Positions 10,552-21,267 of a stretch of 64,000 nt of DNA are shown piece by piece. A model generated the notes under the pieces. The model made no database searches. It had not been told where the DNA came from and worked only from the letters and a program-made list of their open reading frames with translations. Position numbers and translations under genes: made by a program. The first letter of the stretch is position 1, and each line of letters opens with the position of its first letter. Source of the DNA: Haematococcus lacustris (lineage: Eukaryota > Chlorophyta > Chlorophyceae > Chlamydomonadales > Haematococcaceae); assembly GCA_030144725.1 (NCBI GenBank), contig JASKMD010000010.1:895958-959957 (forward strand), read 5' to 3'.

Positions 10552-13500
10552 ATGCAGCGCCCAGGTGTGGCCGCCAGATTCTTGGCAGTCACCCTCAACG
10601 TGCAGGGCCTTGCCCAGCCGCACAAACTGCAGGCCCTGCTTGACTGGGCCGCTGACAGCCCGGCGCAAGTGGTGTTCCTCCAAGAGTGCCATAGGGCGGA
10701 GAGCGTGTGGCAGTGGGCAGAAGCCCACTCGGGGGCCAAGCCCGCCTGGCGGGGGCAGTGGTTTTACACCCCTGGCACCGGCAGCTCCCAAGGCTGCCTG
10801 GTGTTGGTCAAGCCCTCCACCATCCTCCGGGGGTGCACCCAGGTGCAGCTGCAGGCAGAGGGGGCCCAGGGGCGGGTGCTGCGGGTAGACGGGGAGCTCG
10901 CAGGCAGGCCGGTGTCCCTAGTGTGCGTGTACGCCCCGGCGCAGCAGGCAGAGCGGCCAGCGTTCTACGCAGAGTGCCTCCCCGCTTGCCTCCCGCCAGC
11001 CGCCGACCGCCGCCTCCTCCTCATGGGGGGCGACTTCAACTGCATCTTAGCCCCCGTGGACAGAGTGGGCATCCCGCAGGGCTCGCAGCATGGGGAGGCC
11101 TGGGTGGGCAGCCGGGGCCAGGGGGCGGAGCAGCTGCGGCAGCTGGTGGGTGAGCGGGGTCTGGTGGACCCGTGGCGCCATCTGCACCCCTCCAAGAGAG
11201 ACCTCACCCACTTCAGCGAGCGTTGGCAGACGGGTGCGCGCCTCGACCGGTGGTACGTCTCGGAGGAGCTGGTGCAGTGGCAGATGGACAGCGCCATCCA
11301 GGGTGTGCTGCCAGTGCCCACCGACCACCGGCCCGTGTCAGTGGCAGTGTGCCCCCCCGACCTGCCTCTCACCGTCCCCGCTCCCTGGCAGCTGCACCCC
11401 GCCCACCTTGACAACCCCGACCTGCTGGACTGCCTCAAGGACTTCCTACAGGCGGAGGCACACTCACCACGAGGCTGCGAGTCAGCTGGGGCTGCCTAGG
11501 GATGGGCACAGGGCCAGGTGGGCCCGCATCAAGCAGGGCCTGGCCATGCGTGCCCAGCACTTCCTGCGGGCCCAGCGCCGCGCGCAGCGTGACCTGCAGC
11601 AGCGCAGGGAGAAGGCGGCAGCAGTGGCCAGGGCTCACCTCGTGCGGCAGCTGGTGCGGGTGGAGCGAGAGGGGGAGGCTGAGGTGCAGGCGGCGCAGCA
11701 CCTGGGAGAGGCCGCAGCCCTGGCGGGTGTGGGGGCGAGGGAGCAGGGGGCCCAGCAATCCCTGCTGGCCAGCGCTGTCCTCGACCAGTACTACGGCGAC
11801 CGCTCCTCCTTCTACTTCTACCATCGCGACCAGCCCGCGCACACCCCCACCCTCATCTCCTCTCTCCAGCTCCCCGGCCAGCCAGGTCAGCCAGCAGACC
11901 TTACCACGCCGGCCGGGGTGAAGGCAGCGTGCAGGGCTTTCCAGCAGCACTACTCAGCTGCCGAGCCCACCGGTGTCTACGCAGCCAAGCCGGTGGACAC
12001 AGCTGCACGCGCCACGCTGCTGGGCAGCCTCACCTCCCACCTCACCCCCACCCAGGCCAGGGCTGCCGAGGGCCCCGATGGCATCCCTATGCTATCAGAG
12101 GAGGAGCTGGGCCGGGCTCTGCAGGGCTGCGCGCACAGCAAGGCCCCGGGGCTAGATGGACTGCCCATGGAGGTCTATGACCGGCTGTGGGTGGAGCTGG
12201 GGCGGCCGCTGCGGGCCATGTTGCGAGAGGCCCTGGCAGACACCGCTGACCCTGCCCCTCTGGCTGAGTTCCTGACAGGCATCATCACCCTCGTGCCCAA
12301 GGCTGGCAAGCCGAGGGACCAGGTGGCCGGCTACCGCCCCATCACGCTCCTCAACTGCGACGTGCGCCTGGTGGCCAGGGCAGTGGAGGACCGGCTGCAG
12401 CTGCCCTTGGACCTGCTGGTGTCCCCCTCTCAGTCCGCCTTCATCCTGGGCAGGGACATCAGCGACAGCGTGCAGTTCCACCTAGGCCTGCTGGAGTACC
12501 TGCAGCAGCGGGGCAGCCCAGCCTGGCTGTTGTTGCTGGACCTGGCGGGTGCCTATGACAACGTGTCCTGGGGCTTGCTCCAGGACACGATGGAGGCCAT
12601 GGGGTTCTGCCGGGAGGGGCATGTGCGCTGGGCTCAGCTGCTGCACCGGGGGGCCACGAGCCAGGTGCTGGTCAACGGCCACCTCACCGACAGCTTCCCC
12701 CTTGCGTCGGGGCTGCTGCAGGGCAGCGGGGCCTCCCCGCTCTACTGGTGCATCGTGCTTCAGCCGCTGGTCAGCTACCTCAGCTCGCTCCAGCTGGCAG
12801 GCCGCATCAGCACCCCCACCATCCCCTCCAGCCCTCTGGCCATGCACAGGGCCGCCCTGACCCCCGCGCTCCCCTCCAAGGAGTATGCGGACGACCTCAC
12901 CATCGTGGTGCTCGATCGGGTCAGAGACGGGAAGGTGGTTGTGGAGGCCCTGGGCCTGTTCCGCGCCGCTGGGGGCCCTGCGCTGAGCGTGAGCAAGAGC
13001 TCAGCCCTACCGTGTGCCCAGCCAGAGCCCGGGCTGGGTAACCAGGGGGGCTCGGGCCCCGAGGGGGCGGGGAGGGAAGGAGGGGGGGTGACGGGGGGGA
13101 AGGGGGCGGGCAGGGGCAGGTGGGCGAGCAGGGGCTAGGGGGTGGGCTGGGGGAAGGTGGCGGGCAAGGGCAGCAGCAGGGCGGGCAGGAGCAGGGTGGG
13201 GAGCAGGAGCCGGAGGTGGTCATCCCAGCTGTCCGAGCGGGGGTGCCCGTGCGCCACCTGGGGGTCCCTCTTGGGGCGGCCTCCTACGCTGCCACCAGCG
13301 AGGCCGCCTTCGGTGGGGCGGCGGCGGCCATGATGGCAGCCTCCCTCCCTTGGCGGCCCCAAGGCCTCAACCTCCTGGGGCGGGTGCAGGTGGCACAGCA
13401 GTGCCTGGCCTCCAAGTCCATCTACCAAATGGCTTTTGTGCAACCCTCCGCTCCTCTGACGCAAGCCATGGCCGCGGCTGTCAACCGCTTTGTGGCAGCC

Positions 13501-15912
13501 TCAGACCTGCCCCAGGAGCGCAGCCCCAACAGCAGCCGCCTCTACCCTAGCAAGGCCATCTGCGTGATGCCCCGGGGGGAGGGAGGGGTGGGGCTTCCCG
13601 ACCTGGGGGTCACCAGCACGGCCATGCTGGCGAAGATGCTGGCCCAGCTCTGGTCGCCCCGGGTTCGTCCCTGGCAGCCTCTGACCCACAGCCTGCTGGC
13701 AGACCCCTCCCACGGCCTCAGCACGTGGGTCATCACCGACCCCACCGCCCCCCCCTCGCGAGGCATCAGCCCGCGGCTGCAAGCTCACGTGGCGGCCCTG
13801 GCTGAGCTCAAGCTGTTCCGTGCGGTGCCCCCCGCTAGCCAGTCCTTCTTCTCGGTGCTGGCAGAGCCGCTGTGGTACAACGCACAAGTCCGCATGAACC
13901 CAGCAGCGAGGGAGGCAGCAGCTGAGCAGGGTTGGACCCACGTCCGCCACGTGAGGGAGGCCCTGCATAGCCCCCAGCTGGAGGGGGAGGCCCGATGGGC
14001 TGCCGACCTGGTCAGGGCTTGCCTCCCCGAGCCCTGGCAGGGCATGGTGGACCGCCTGCAGCCTCCTCAGCCGGAGTGGGAGTGCCTGAGGGTTGGGCCA
14101 GGGGTGGGGTTTGTGATGCGGCGCACCCCCCTGCTCCAGCCCTCCCACTGGGTGGGCCCCAACGGCCGCCTCTACCCCCTAGACCCCACAGGGCAGGGGC
14201 CCCTAGGGGCTTTCTGGGCGGAGGGAGGGGCGGCCTGGGAGCCAGCTGCGGTGGCCCGACTCAACAAGCCCAGCTACAGGCTGACTCCGGAGGAGCGAGC
14301 CACCCACCTCCGCCCTCTACCCGCCCAGCATCACGTGGCGCAGGAGCAGGCTCAAGGGCAGGAGCAAGGAGGAGCCAGGGCGGTTGGCAGGGGAGGGGGG
14401 CGGGCAAGGGGGCGGGGCGGGGGCAGGGGGCGAGGGCGTGGAGGAGGTGGAGGGCGTAGGGGAGCAGGGGGCGGGGCGGGAGGGCAGGCTGCCGACCCAG
14501 CTGTCGAGGGGCCTGGCACCTGGCCTAAGGAGGAGTGGCTCTTGGGCCCCTGGGCTCACCTGCAGCTGGACCCTCAGGTGTGGGGCATGGGCACCACCAC
14601 CCTGCTGGACTTCTCGGTCAAGCATGCCAGGGTGCGCCTCCACCAGCTCCAGCGCGTCAGTGCCGACCCCCTCTACCCACCAGGTGGGGGCCTGTGGCCA
14701 GCGCTGTGGGGTGTGCGCCCCCCCCGGGCAGCGGGCGAACCGGAGGTGGCAGCGGTGGCTGATGGGGCCCTGAGGGAGCTGGAGCTCAAGTGGGAGGCCA
14801 GCGCGCAGCAGGTGGCAGGCCAGGGGGCAGCGGGGGAGCGGGAGCAGCAGGGCAGGGATGTGGAGGAGCGGCTCCCCGAGGAGGTGCAGGGCAGCCAACC
14901 GCCTCGCTGGCTTGACACCTCCGCCAGGGCGCACCAGCGACCCTCGCCGCAGATGAGGGCGGCCCAGCAGGCTGAGCGGCAGCTGGAGGCCCAGCAGCGG
15001 CGTGGGGGCAGGCAGCCAGTTGCTCAGCCCGCCCCCCGGGCCGACACCGCGGACCAGCTGGCTGTGGGTGTTCAGGCGGGCCAGCCGTGTGCGAAGGTGT
15101 GGAAGGAGCTGCTAGACCCCACCCTCCGTCGGGAGCATGTCATCGTGGCCTGGCGGGTGCTTCACGCCAGCCTCATGGTGGGGGCCTTGTGGGGCCACAT
15201 CCTCAAGGGTACGGCTGCCCCGGGCTCTTCCGCCTGCCGCTTCTGCCAGCCGGGGCACTTGGAGACCCTCACCCACGCCTTCCTGACCTGCCCCGCCGTG
15301 GTCCCAGCCTGGGAGTGGGTGCTGGACGTGTACGGCCGCCTCACAGGCACCCGCCCCCCCTCAGGCGACGCCATGCTGCTCCTCAGTGGGCGCCCCACCT
15401 GCGGCGAGGCCCCCCCCTTTCAGCCCCCTGACAGCCTGCTGTGGCTGCGGCTGCGCGTTGCCTACCTGGGCGCAGTGTGGCGCCTCCGCAGCTCAGGAGC
15501 CGCTACAGCCCTGCAGCCACAACAGGTGGCGAGGCGGGTCGTGGAGGAGGTCATCTCCACCCTCACCACGGCCGTCAAGCGGGACTGGCATCGGGTGGGG
15601 AGGGACATCCGCGTGGGCCTCTGCGGCGCTGTGCCCTCCACCTGGTTCAAGGGGAAGGACCCGGAGCTGGACGCTGCCCACTTCGACCAGCTGTGGCCCG
15701 AGGCGTCGGGGGGCTGGTTTGCCAAGCAGCCCAGGAGGGAGCGGAGGGGAGGGCAGGAGGGGGCAGAGGGGAGGGTTGGGGCAGGAGGAGTGGAGGAGGA
15801 GAGGGCAGCAGGGAGGCCTAGGCAGGGGGAGGGCAGGGCGCAGGGGGGGGGAGAGCTAGTGGTTCGCCTCTCCTTGCAGTGGCCCGTCCCCTTCCCCGTC
15901 GAGCCAGCCTGA
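10552..15912 (+). pseudogene. LINE-A ORF2: endonuclease, reverse transcriptase and C-terminal zinc finger
   Basis: The ATG lies 2 nt after the ORF1 stop. The first segment (10552 to about 11450) is an exonuclease-endonuclease-phosphatase domain with NVQGL, FLQE, GGDFN and TDHRPV, the usual metal-binding and catalytic signatures. The frame then shifts by one for the RT (about 11460-13040), with KAPGLDGLP, YRPITLL, FILGR, LAGAYDNVSWG and the catalytic YADDL at about 12885. It shifts back for the C-terminal part (about 13200-15912), which carries a zf-RVT type C-x2-C-x-H-x-C motif (CRFCQPGHLETLTHAFLTC) near 15235. The protein should nick the target and prime reverse transcription there. The frameshifts sit near 11450-11500 and in a G-rich run at 13040-13140, which could be sequencing errors. 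As read, the copy is broken. Confidence 0.85.
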
Positions 15913-16374
15913 GCTTCAGGGTTGCTGGTGGGGGCTTAGGGCGTTCGGTGGGTGGGGTGGGCTAGGCTTCGGGGGGCTGTCTGGGTGTCAGGGGACCGGG
16001 GGCTTAGGTGGTCTTGGTTTGAGCGTTGGGGGTAGGGTTCTCGGTTTCAGGTCGAGGGGCGGAACTTAGGCTCGTGTGGGTAGTTTTGTGGGGAGGGTAT
16101 GGGGAGGGTCTGGGGAGGTGAGCTAGGGTGGAGGGCGTTGGTGTGGGGGAGTGTCTTGACGTTGTCCTAGGGAGGGGGTTGCTTGGGTTGTGTGGACCTT
16201 TGCATGTGGGGTGTGGACCTTTGCTTGGGGTGTGTGGACCGCTGTGTTTGGGTGGGGTGCTTGGGGCTCGTGTATGGGGGAACCTTGTTTTGTAGTAGTC
16301 TTCTCTTATCATCTTTTCTTTAGTGTCACTCTCTCTCTTGTAATGCTCCTCCATCAGAAAAAAAAAAAAAAAAA
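15913..16374 (+). terminator. LINE-A 3' untranslated region, TGTAA signal and poly(A) tail
   Basis: The region after the ORF2 stop is G/T-rich and has no open frame worth calling. TGTAA at 16339-16343, the green-algal polyadenylation signal, lies 14 nt before a run of 17 A (16358-16374) that ends the element. Confidence 0.8.
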
Positions 16375-18218
16375 CTGGGATAACCACATCGGGATCCTGC
16401 TCCCCACCCTGCTGCTGCTCGCCTCCCTGCTCCCGCACGCCCCACGGGGCCCGAGGCCCCCTGGTTACCCAGCCCGGGCTCTGGATGGGCGCACGGCATG
16501 TCCGAGCTCTCGCTCACGCTTACCGCAGGGCCTCATGCGGCGCGAACCAGTCCCAGGCCCTCCACCACCACCTTCCCGTCTCGGACCCGATCAAGCACCA
16601 CGATGGAGAGATCATCAGCGTACTACTTGGAGGGAGGCGCGGGGGTCGGGGCGGCCCTGTGCATGGCCAGAGGGCTGGAGGGGATGGTGGGGGTGCTGAT
16701 GCGGCCTGCTAGCTGGAGCGAGCTGAGGTAGCTGACCAGCGGCTGGAGCACGATGCACCAATAGAGCGGGGTGCCCCACCGCCCTGCAGCACCCCTGACG
16801 CAAGAGGGAAGCTGTCAATGAGGTGGCCGTTGACCCGCACCTGGCTTGTGGCCCCCCGGTGCAGCAGCTAAGCCCAGCGAACATGCCCCTCCCGGCATAA
16901 CCCCATGGCCTCCACCGTGTCCATCGTCTAGCAAGCCCCAGGACACGTTGTCATGAGCCCCCGCTAAGTCCAGCAATAACAACCAGGTTGGGCTGCCCCT
17001 CTAGTGCAGGTACTTCAACAGGTCCAGGTGGAACTGCACGCTTTCGCTGATGTCCCTGCCCAGGATGAAAGCGGACTGGGAGGGGGACACCAGCAGGGCC
17101 AACGGCAGCTGCAACCGGTCCTCCACTGCCCTCGCCACCAGGCACACAACGCAGTTGAGGAGCGTGATGGGGCGTAGCTGGCCACCTGGTCCCTCGGCTT
17201 GCCAGCCTTGGGCACGAGGGTGATGATGCCGTTCAGAAACTTAGCCAGGGGGGCAGGGTCAGCGGTGTCTGCCAAGGCCTCTTGCAACATGGAAAGCAGC
17301 GGCCGCCCCAGCTCCAGCCACAGCCGGTCATAGACCTCCATGGGCATCCAATCTAATCCAAGGGCCTTGCTGTGAGAGCAGCCCTGCAGAGCTCGGCCCT
17401 TCACCTCCTTTGACAGCATAGGGCTGCCATCGGGTCCCTCGGGAGCCCTAGCCTGGGTGGCTTGGCTGCGTAGACTCCGGTGGGCTCTGCGGCTGAGTAG
17501 TGGTGCTGGGAAGCCCTACACGCTGCCTTCACCCCGGCCGGCGTGGTGAGGTCTGCAGGTCACGCTAGTGGGCCCGTTGAAGTCGCCCCCAATGAGGAGG
17601 AGGCGGCGGTCGGCGGCTGGCGGCAGGCAAGCGGGGAGGCACTCGGCGTAGAACGCTGGCCGCTCTGCCTGCTGCGCCGGGGCGTACACGCTCACTAGGG
17701 ACACTGGCCTGCCTGCGAGCTCCCCGTACACCCGCAGCACTCGCCCCTGGGCCCCTCTGCCTGCAGTTGCACTTAGGTGCACCCCTTGAGGATGGTGGGG
17801 GACTTGACCAACACCACGCAGCCCTAGGAGCTGACGGTGCCGGGGATGTAAGACCACTGACCTAGCCGCGCAGGCTTGGCCTTCAAGAGGGCTTCGGCCC
17901 ACTGCCACATGCTCTCCGCCCTATGACACGTTTGGAGGATGATCACTTGCGCCGGGCTGTCAGCGGCTCAGTCTAGCAGGGCCTGCATCTTGTGCGGCTG
18001 GGCTAGGCCCTGCACAATGAGGTTGACCGCCATGAACTTGGCGGCCACACCTGGGCGCTGCATGGCTACTCCTGGCTCGCCCCCGCGCGGGCTACGCGTA
18101 TGTAGAGGAGGGTGGGTGGGCTATGAAGGGAAGGCGGACATGGCAAAGGGGTGGGGCCGGGGGAAGGGGCCGGTAAGGGCTCAATACAGGCCAACTTGGG
18201 CCCGAGACGCCGATGGCA
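16375..18218 (-). pseudogene. LINE array unit 1 (ORF1 tail, EN N-half, RT), truncated
   Basis: Read on the minus strand, the unit begins with the last codons of ORF1 (about 18215-18065), then the ORF2 ATG at 18063. An endonuclease half with GGDFN (17908-17560) is joined directly to sequence downstream of the endonuclease, then RT blocks (17419-16615) lead to the point where LINE-A's tail cuts it at 16375. Several stop codons and frameshifts are present. It is about the same family as LINE-A but visibly diverged, and lacks about 0.86 kb including the TDH motif of the endonuclease. It cannot encode a working protein. Confidence 0.8.
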
Positions 18219-20777
18219 GAAGCAGGTGGAGGGCACTGCGCAGGTGGAGGGCACTGCGCCGCACAGGCCCACTCGGATGTCCCTCCCCACCCGATGCCCC
18301 TCCACGCCCTCTCCCCCGGCGCCGCCCCCGCCCCCGCCCCATTGCCCGCTCTCCTCCCCTGCCCACCCCCCTGGCCCCTCTCTGCTCCTGCCCTTAAGCC
18401 TGACCCTGCGCCCCGTGACGCTGGGCGGGTAGAAGGCGGAGATGGGTGGCTCGCTCCTCCGGGGTCAGCCTGTAGCTGGGCTTGTTGAGCCGGGCCACCG
18501 CAGCTGGCTCCCAGGCCTCCCCTTACTCTGCCCGGAATACCCCGTGGGGCCCATGACCTGTGGGGTCTAGGGGGTAGAGGCGGCCGTTGGGTCCCGCCCA
18601 GTGGGAGGGCTGAAGCATGGGGTGCGCCGCATCACAAAACCCACCGCTGGCCCAACCCCTGGCCCAACCAGGTCAGCAGTCCAACGAGCCTCTCCCTCTA
18701 GTTGGGGGCGGTGAAGGGCCTCCCGCACGTGGCGGACGTTGGACCAGCCCTGCTCAGCTGCCGCCTCCCTTCCTGTCGGGTTCAAACGGACTTGCGCGTT
18801 GTACCACAATGGCTTTGCCATCACCGCGAAGAAGGACTGGCTAGCGAAGGGCACCGCACGGAGCAGCTTGAGTCGAGCCAAGGCTGCCACGTGAGCTTGC
18901 AGCCGCTGGCTGATGCCTCGTGAGGGGGGGGCGGTGGGGTCGGTGATGGCCCAAGTGCTGGGGCCGTGAGTGGGGTCTGCCAGCAGGATGTAGGTCAAAG
19001 GCTGCCAGGGATGAACCCGGGGCGACCAGAGCTGGGCCAGCATCTTCGCCAGCATGGCTATGCTGGTGACCCCCAGGTCCGGCATCCCAACCCCTCCCTC
19101 CCCCCCGGGGCATCACGCGGATGGCCTTGCTTTGGTAGAGACGGCTGCTGTAGGGGCTGCGCTCCTGGGGCAGGTCTGAGGCTGCCGCAAAGCGATGGAC
19201 AGCCAGGCCATGGCCTGCGCCAAAGGAACGGAGGGTTGCACGAAGGCCAACTGGTGGTTGGACTTGGAGGCCAAACACTGCTGGGCCACCTGTGCCCGGC
19301 CCAGGAGGGCGTGGCCTTGGGGCCGCCAAGGGATGGAGGCTGCCATCATGGCCGCGATCGCCCCCCCGTAGGCGGCCTCGTTGGTGGCAGCGTAGGAGGC
19401 CGTCCCAAGGAGGACCCCCAGGTGGCGCACTAGCACCCCGGCTCGGACAGCTGGGATAACCACATCGGGATCCTGCTCCCCCCCCTGCTGCTGCTCGCCC
19501 CCCTGCTCCCGCACGCCCCACGGGGCCCGAGGCCCCCTGGTTACCCAGCCCGGGCTCTGGATGGGCGCACGGCATGTCTGAGCTCTCGCTCACGCTTACC
19601 GCAGGGCCTCATGCGGCGCGAACCAGTCCCAGGCCCTCCACCACCACCTTCCCGTCTCGGACCCGATCAAGCACCACGATGGAGAGATCATCAGCGTACT
19701 ACTTGGAGGGAGGCGCGGGGGTCGGGGCGGCCCTGTGCATGGCCAGAGGGCTGGAGGGCATGGTGGGGGTGCTGATGCGGCCTGCTAGCTGGAGCGAGCT
19801 GAGGTAGCTGACCAGCGGCTGGAGCACGATGCACCAATAGAGCGGGGTGCCCCACCGCCCTGCAGCACCCCTGACGCAAGAGGGAAGCTGTCGGTGAGGT
19901 GACCGTTGACCCGCACCTGGCTTGTGGCCCCCCGGTGCAGCAGCTAAGCCCAGCGAACATGCCCCTCCCGGCATAACCCTATGGCCTCCACCGTGTCCAT
20001 CGTCTAGCAAGCCCCAGGACACGTTGTCATGAGCCCCCGCTAAGTCCAGCAATAACAACCAGGCTGGGCTGCCCCTCTAGTGCAGGTACTTCAACAGGTC
20101 CAGGTGGAACTGCACGCATTCGCTGATGTCCCTGCCCAGGATGAAAGCGGACTGGGAGGGGGACACCAGCGGGGCCAACGGCAGCTGCAACCGGTCCTCC
20201 ACTGCCCTCGCCACCAGGCACACAACGCAGTTGAGGAGCGTGATGGGGCGTAGCTGGCCACCTGGTCCCTCGGCTTGCCAGCCTTGGGCACGAGGGTGAC
20301 GATGCCGTTCAGAAACTTAGCCAGGGGGGCAGGGTCAGCGGTGTCTGCCAAGGCCTCTTGCAACATGGAAAGCAGCGGCCGCCCCAGCTCCAGCCACAGC
20401 CGGTCATAGACCTCCATGGGCATCCAATCTAATCCAAGGGCCTTGCTGTGAGAGCAGCCCTGCAGAGCTCGGCCCTTCACCTCCTTTGACAGCATAGGGC
20501 TGCCATCGGGGCCCTCGGGAGCCCTAGCCTGGGTGGCTTGGCTGCGTAGACTCCAGTGGGCTCTGCGGCTGAGTAGTGGTGCTGGGAAGCCCTACACGCT
20601 GCCTTCACCCCGGCCGGCGTGGTGAGGTCTGCAGGTCACGCTAGTGGGCCCGTTGAAGTCGCCCCCAATGAGGAGGAGGCGGCGGTCGGCGGTTGGCGGC
20701 AGGCAAGCGGGGAGGCACTCGGCGTAGAACGCTTGCCGCTCTGCCTGCTGCGCCGGGGCGTACACGCTCACTAGGGA
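18219..20777 (-). pseudogene. LINE array unit 2, main part (EN fragment, RT, C-terminal region)
   Basis: This is the same 3,076-bp unit, continuing from 52895-53416 across the Gypsy-A insertion. On the minus strand: the rest of the endonuclease half (20777-20592), RT with degraded motifs (20495-19691), then C-terminal ORF2 sequence (19593-18230), where it fuses to the ORF1 tail of unit 1 near 18218. The C-terminal part lacks the middle and zinc-finger region (about 1.2 kb missing relative to LINE-A). The same deletions occur in units 3 and 4 wherever those regions are present. Gypsy-A target duplication AGGGA is at 20773-20777. Confidence 0.85.
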
Positions 20778-20970
20778 TGTAACGTGGGAATGCGCCAGGC
20801 TGTTATGCCAATAAGGCCGCCCGTTCGTATACCCTCTAATAACCAGTGTGTAGTAGGAAGTGTGGTGACCGGTGTCAAAAGCCGGGTTCGACTCCCGGAG
20901 ATCTCTCCATTGACTACGCCCTGAGGTCTTGAGCCACACAACCTATTATTCCCTGGTTTAACACGTAACA
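20778..20970 (+). repeat. Gypsy-A 5' LTR
   Basis: This pairs with 52702-52894 with four substitutions. The LTR contains a perfect Pol III B-box/T-arm-like core (GGGTTCGACTCCC) near 20886. Confidence 0.95.
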
Positions 20971-20971
20971 A

Positions 20972-20988
20972 TGGTTTCCGACCGAGGC
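20972..20988 (+). other. Gypsy-A candidate primer-binding site
   Basis: TGGTTTCCGACC begins 1 nt after the 5' LTR, where a site complementary to a tRNA 3' end (CCA) is expected. The tRNA is not identified. Confidence 0.5.
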
Positions 20989-21267
20989 TGACGCCTCCGG
21001 GTCACAAAAATCGATTTCGAGGCGTTCGTCGTAGAAACCGCTTGCTCGGAATACCCCGAGTTTTTCAGCCGTGCGGAGCAGCATAATTGGCTCGCAAACT
21101 GCCGCGGTAAACTCAGTTTTCCGTTGGAGCCGCATCAAGAGCTAATTCTCCAGCAATATCGCGACCAACTGTGGGATTGGTGGAAACGCAAGCATCAATT
21201 GGGTGAGCGCTTCAATAGCCGTTCGTCTGCCTTTTCATAGCCGTTTGTCAGCCCTTTGCTAGTCGAC

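Larger units (their letters stand above)
3032..16374 (+). mobile_element. LINE-A, L1-like non-LTR retrotransposon, nearly full length
   Basis: In order the element has a 5' untranslated region, giant ORF1 (3869-10549), ORF2 starting 2 nt later (10552) with apurinic-type endonuclease, reverse transcriptase and C-terminal zinc-finger regions, a 3' untranslated region (15913-16357) and a 17-A tail. The EN-RT-zf-RVT order and the poly(A) tail are typical of L1-clade LINEs of plants and green algae. The tail abuts CTGGGATAACC, a point inside the minus-strand LINE array (compare 19451), so LINE-A inserted into, or is fused to, that array. No target duplication can be shown because the 5' side is a second inverted LINE. 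One nonsense codon in ORF1 and two frameshifts in ORF2 make this copy defective as assembled. Confidence 0.9.

Noticed and set aside
20860..20905. A tRNA gene in the Gypsy-A LTR
   Set aside because: Only the T-arm is convincing; no acceptor stem, anticodon arm or A-box of proper form could be built around it.
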